Source: Methanomassiliicoccaceae archaeon (lineage in GTDB: Archaea; Thermoplasmatota; Thermoplasmata; Methanomassiliicoccales; UBA472). Taken from it: 7,017 nt of DNA. The translations under genes and the position numbers were made by a program. Below are positions 5,611 to 7,017 of this stretch, piece after piece. The stretch spans positions 1 through 7,017 of the forward strand of contig JACXTO010000154.1 in assembly GCA_016919565.1 (NCBI GenBank), given 5' to 3'. The notes under the pieces are model-generated. The model did no database searches, had not been told where the DNA came from, and saw nothing but the letters and a program-made list of their open reading frames with translations. Positions within the stretch are counted from its first letter, which is position 1; every line of letters begins with the position of its first letter.

Positions 5611-6684
5611 CGTCAGCTTTTCCGGCAGATACTTGTCCGTCACATAGTCCAGGCCATACTTCGCCAGCGCCTGCTGCTCCGCTTTCTTGCCGAGCTTGAG
5701 CATCGTCTCGATCTCGCCGCGCCAGAACTCATCCGCGAAGCGGGGGTCCTTCTGCTCCGCTTCCAGGGCCTTGATGTCCCGGTCGGTGAGCTTGTCCGTC
5801 GGCAGATCGTAACGCAGAATGTCCGAGGCGGTGATGCCGACGTACTCCGAGGTCGGCGTTGCCAGATATTCGGAGATGTGAGCGGTCTTGATGGCGCCAT
5901 ATGCCACGGACGCGAAGATCCTGAACGACCAGGGATCGCCATCGGTGAACACCACCACCGGCAGATGCACCTCCTCGTTCAATCGCTTGATGAAGCGGCG
6001 AGTGCTCCGAGCAGGCTGTCCTTTCAGGTGCACCAGCACAGCATTGGAATCCTCTGGGAAACCGTTCTCCACCAGCCGGTCGAACATACCACCGGTCTCT
6101 ATGGCGATGATGAAGTCCGCGTTCGTCGAGAGGATCTTCACCTTGTCCTTCTCCACGTTGTAGGGGATGCCATATCCTGAGTCGCCGACATCGTTCAGGC
6201 AGTTTATGCGCTTGACCTTGCCTTTGCGGTCCAACTCCTCGATGGTCAGATCGCCGATGACGCTGGCGCCATTCTCCTCCGGACGCAGCTTGAAGTCCTC
6301 GCGCATCAGGCCGGTCACGACCTCCAGATCTTCGGCAAGGTTATTCGACTCGTCCTGCGAGTGGAACTTGCCCTTCTCCCAGCCCTCGGAGATGTAGTAC
6401 ATCTCCCTCAACGTGGACGATTTCTTCTCCTTGATCATGTCCTCGATGAGCTCCATGACGTACATGGTGCGCAGGAGCATCAGCGCCCCCTGCGTCTTCT
6501 TGGCGCTCCTGGCGCCGCTGGCGCTGCCGTACTTCCACACCGAGTGCTTCGGGTCGAAGCGAATGTTGCCCTTGGTGCGCAACGGGATCGACATCTTGGG
6601 GATCTTGCCCGAATCTATCTGATCGTAGATCGACTCGGCGATCTCGTAGAGCTTCTGCACCGCTTCCTTCCCCTCCTCAGTCAT
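5590..6684 (-). CDS. top6A: DNA topoisomerase VI subunit A (Spo11-like)
   Basis: This is the DNA-cleaving subunit of the type IIB topoisomerase, an A2B2 enzyme that relaxes and decatenates DNA using ATP bound by subunit B. The 364-aa length is typical. The 5Y-CAP domain carries the nucleophile in STLREMYYIS (90-99). By comparison with Spo11, the second tyrosine, Tyr97, is the one that links to DNA. The Toprim domain supplies the metal-binding acids: Glu196 in IAIETGGM, and Asp248 and Asp250 in VFTDGDPWS. PLRTKGNIRFD (34-44) and LKGQPARSTRRF (220-231) are further well-conserved family stretches. The ATG at 6684 is supported by GGAGG 9 nt upstream. Its first 8 bp overlap the end of the B-subunit gene, so the two are probably made in a coupled way from one mRNA. 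Confidence 0.97.
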   Translation of the reverse strand: MTEEGKEAVQKLYEIAESIYDQIDSGKIPKMSIPLRTKGNIRFDPKHSVWKYGSASGARSAKKTQGALMLLRTMYVMELIEDMIKEKKSSTLREMYYISEGWEKGKFHSQDESNNLAEDLEVVTGLMREDFKLRPEENGASVIGDLTIEELDRKGKVKRINCLNDVGDSGYGIPYNVEKDKVKILSTNADFIIAIETGGMFDRLVENGFPEDSNAVLVHLKGQPARSTRRFIKRLNEEVHLPVVVFTDGDPWSFRIFASVAYGAIKTAHISEYLATPTSEYVGITASDILRYDLPTDKLTDRDIKALEAEQKDPRFADEFWRGEIETMLKLGKKAEQQALAKYGLDYVTDKYLPEKLTEIGVLK

Positions 6685-7017
6685 CGCTCAGCGCCTCCTT
6701 CGATTCGTCATAGTCAACTTCGTCCTCTTCTTCTTCGGCGACCGTTGCCTCAGGCGCCGCCACCTCGGTCACCTGCAGGCGCTGCACGTCCCAGTCGCCC
6801 GGCAGCGGGTCGGCCCCGATGATCAGGGTCGGGTCGATCCCGCTGGCATAGAGCTCGTTTTCTTCGTAGAGTTCCTGGTCCAGACCGACTAGGTCGAACT
6901 TGACCTCCATGGTCTCGGTGGACTTGATCGGCCTCAGCTCCCAGGTGATCTTCCCGTCCTCCTTGACCTCTATCGGCTTCGGGTCCATGCTCTCCCTGTC
7001 CAGGTTGTCGACCGGGA
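6677..7017 (-). CDS. top6B: DNA topoisomerase VI subunit B, C-terminal end (5' truncated by window edge)
   Basis: The frame is open from the right edge (first full codon at 7015) to TGA at 6679-6677 and gives 112 residues. The ATG at 6988 is internal, because the reading frame continues upstream of it as PVDNLDRES. The segment corresponds to the last part of the ATPase subunit, after the GHKL and transducer domains, which lie outside the window. ITWELRPIKSTETMEVKFDL looks like a beta-sandwich segment, and SGIDPTLIIGADPLPGDWD matches the conserved end of the family. The protein finishes with a tail of about 30 residues that is very acidic (EEEEDEVDYDESKEALSDD). Identification is firm because of the directly coupled top6A gene. 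The order B then A is common in archaea. Confidence 0.9.
   Translation of the reverse strand, partial: PVDNLDRESMDPKPIEVKEDGKITWELRPIKSTETMEVKFDLVGLDQELYEENELYASGIDPTLIIGADPLPGDWDVQRLQVTEVAAPEATVAEEEEDEVDYDESKEALSDD
6694..6698 (-). promoter_or_regulatory. Shine-Dalgarno site of top6A
   Basis: On the minus strand GGAGG lies 9 nt before the ATG at 6684 and within the last codons of the B-subunit gene. It fixes the top6A start and indicates translation from a shared top6B-top6A transcript. Confidence 0.65.

Noticed and set aside
1..7017. Mobile elements, CRISPR repeats, tRNA or rRNA genes, defence systems
   Set aside because: I found no transposase or integrase frame, no regularly spaced repeats, no cloverleaf-like sequence, and no gene set suggesting defence. 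The window reads as core chromosome plus transporters.

Overview
The window looks like chromosomal DNA from a moderately GC-rich euryarchaeon. The archaeal marks are both topoisomerase VI subunits, a class I lysyl-tRNA synthetase, a Sec61-beta translocon subunit, TATA boxes about 30-35 nt upstream of start codons, and GGTGATC/GGAGG-type Shine-Dalgarno sites. A Thermoplasmatota lineage such as Methanomassiliicoccales would fit this gene set and base composition. That placement is my inference and rests on no specific marker.

Left part (1-1657, + strand): the last 20 codons of an ABC-transporter ATPase are followed by two ABC-2 type permeases. The junctions are an 8-bp overlap and a 1-bp gap, so this is a compact efflux or export operon. 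After a 169-bp intergenic stretch with candidate promoters comes a 412-aa CPA2-type cation/H+ antiporter (1827-3065, +) with the Asp-Asp ion-binding pair.

Middle (3066-3999): two minus-strand genes converge on the antiporter. The first is a 56-aa Sec61-beta/SecG-type protein (3098-3268), recognised from its highly conserved cytosolic motif. The second is a 170-aa soluble protein with an HEYIH zinc-metallopeptidase-like motif (3351-3863, GTG start), which I cannot assign to a named family. Both have clear TATA elements. The 136-bp region 3864-3999 is a divergent promoter region between the HExxH gene and lysS.

Right part (4000-7017): class I lysyl-tRNA synthetase (4000-5580, +) converges, 9 bp apart, on the topoisomerase VI A subunit (5590-6684, -). 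The A subunit is preceded, with an 8-bp overlap, by the C-terminal end of the topoisomerase VI B subunit, which runs off the right edge. An 8-bp perfect inverted repeat straddles the two converging stop codons.

Most of the window is housekeeping (translation, secretion, DNA topology) plus membrane transport. I see no mobile element, CRISPR array, tRNA or rRNA, and nothing that I would call a new system. The items most worth a second look are the uncharacterised HExxH protein, the divergent KMSKS-type loop in the lysyl-tRNA synthetase, the acidic tail of the topoisomerase VI B subunit, and the start-codon-proximal promoters.
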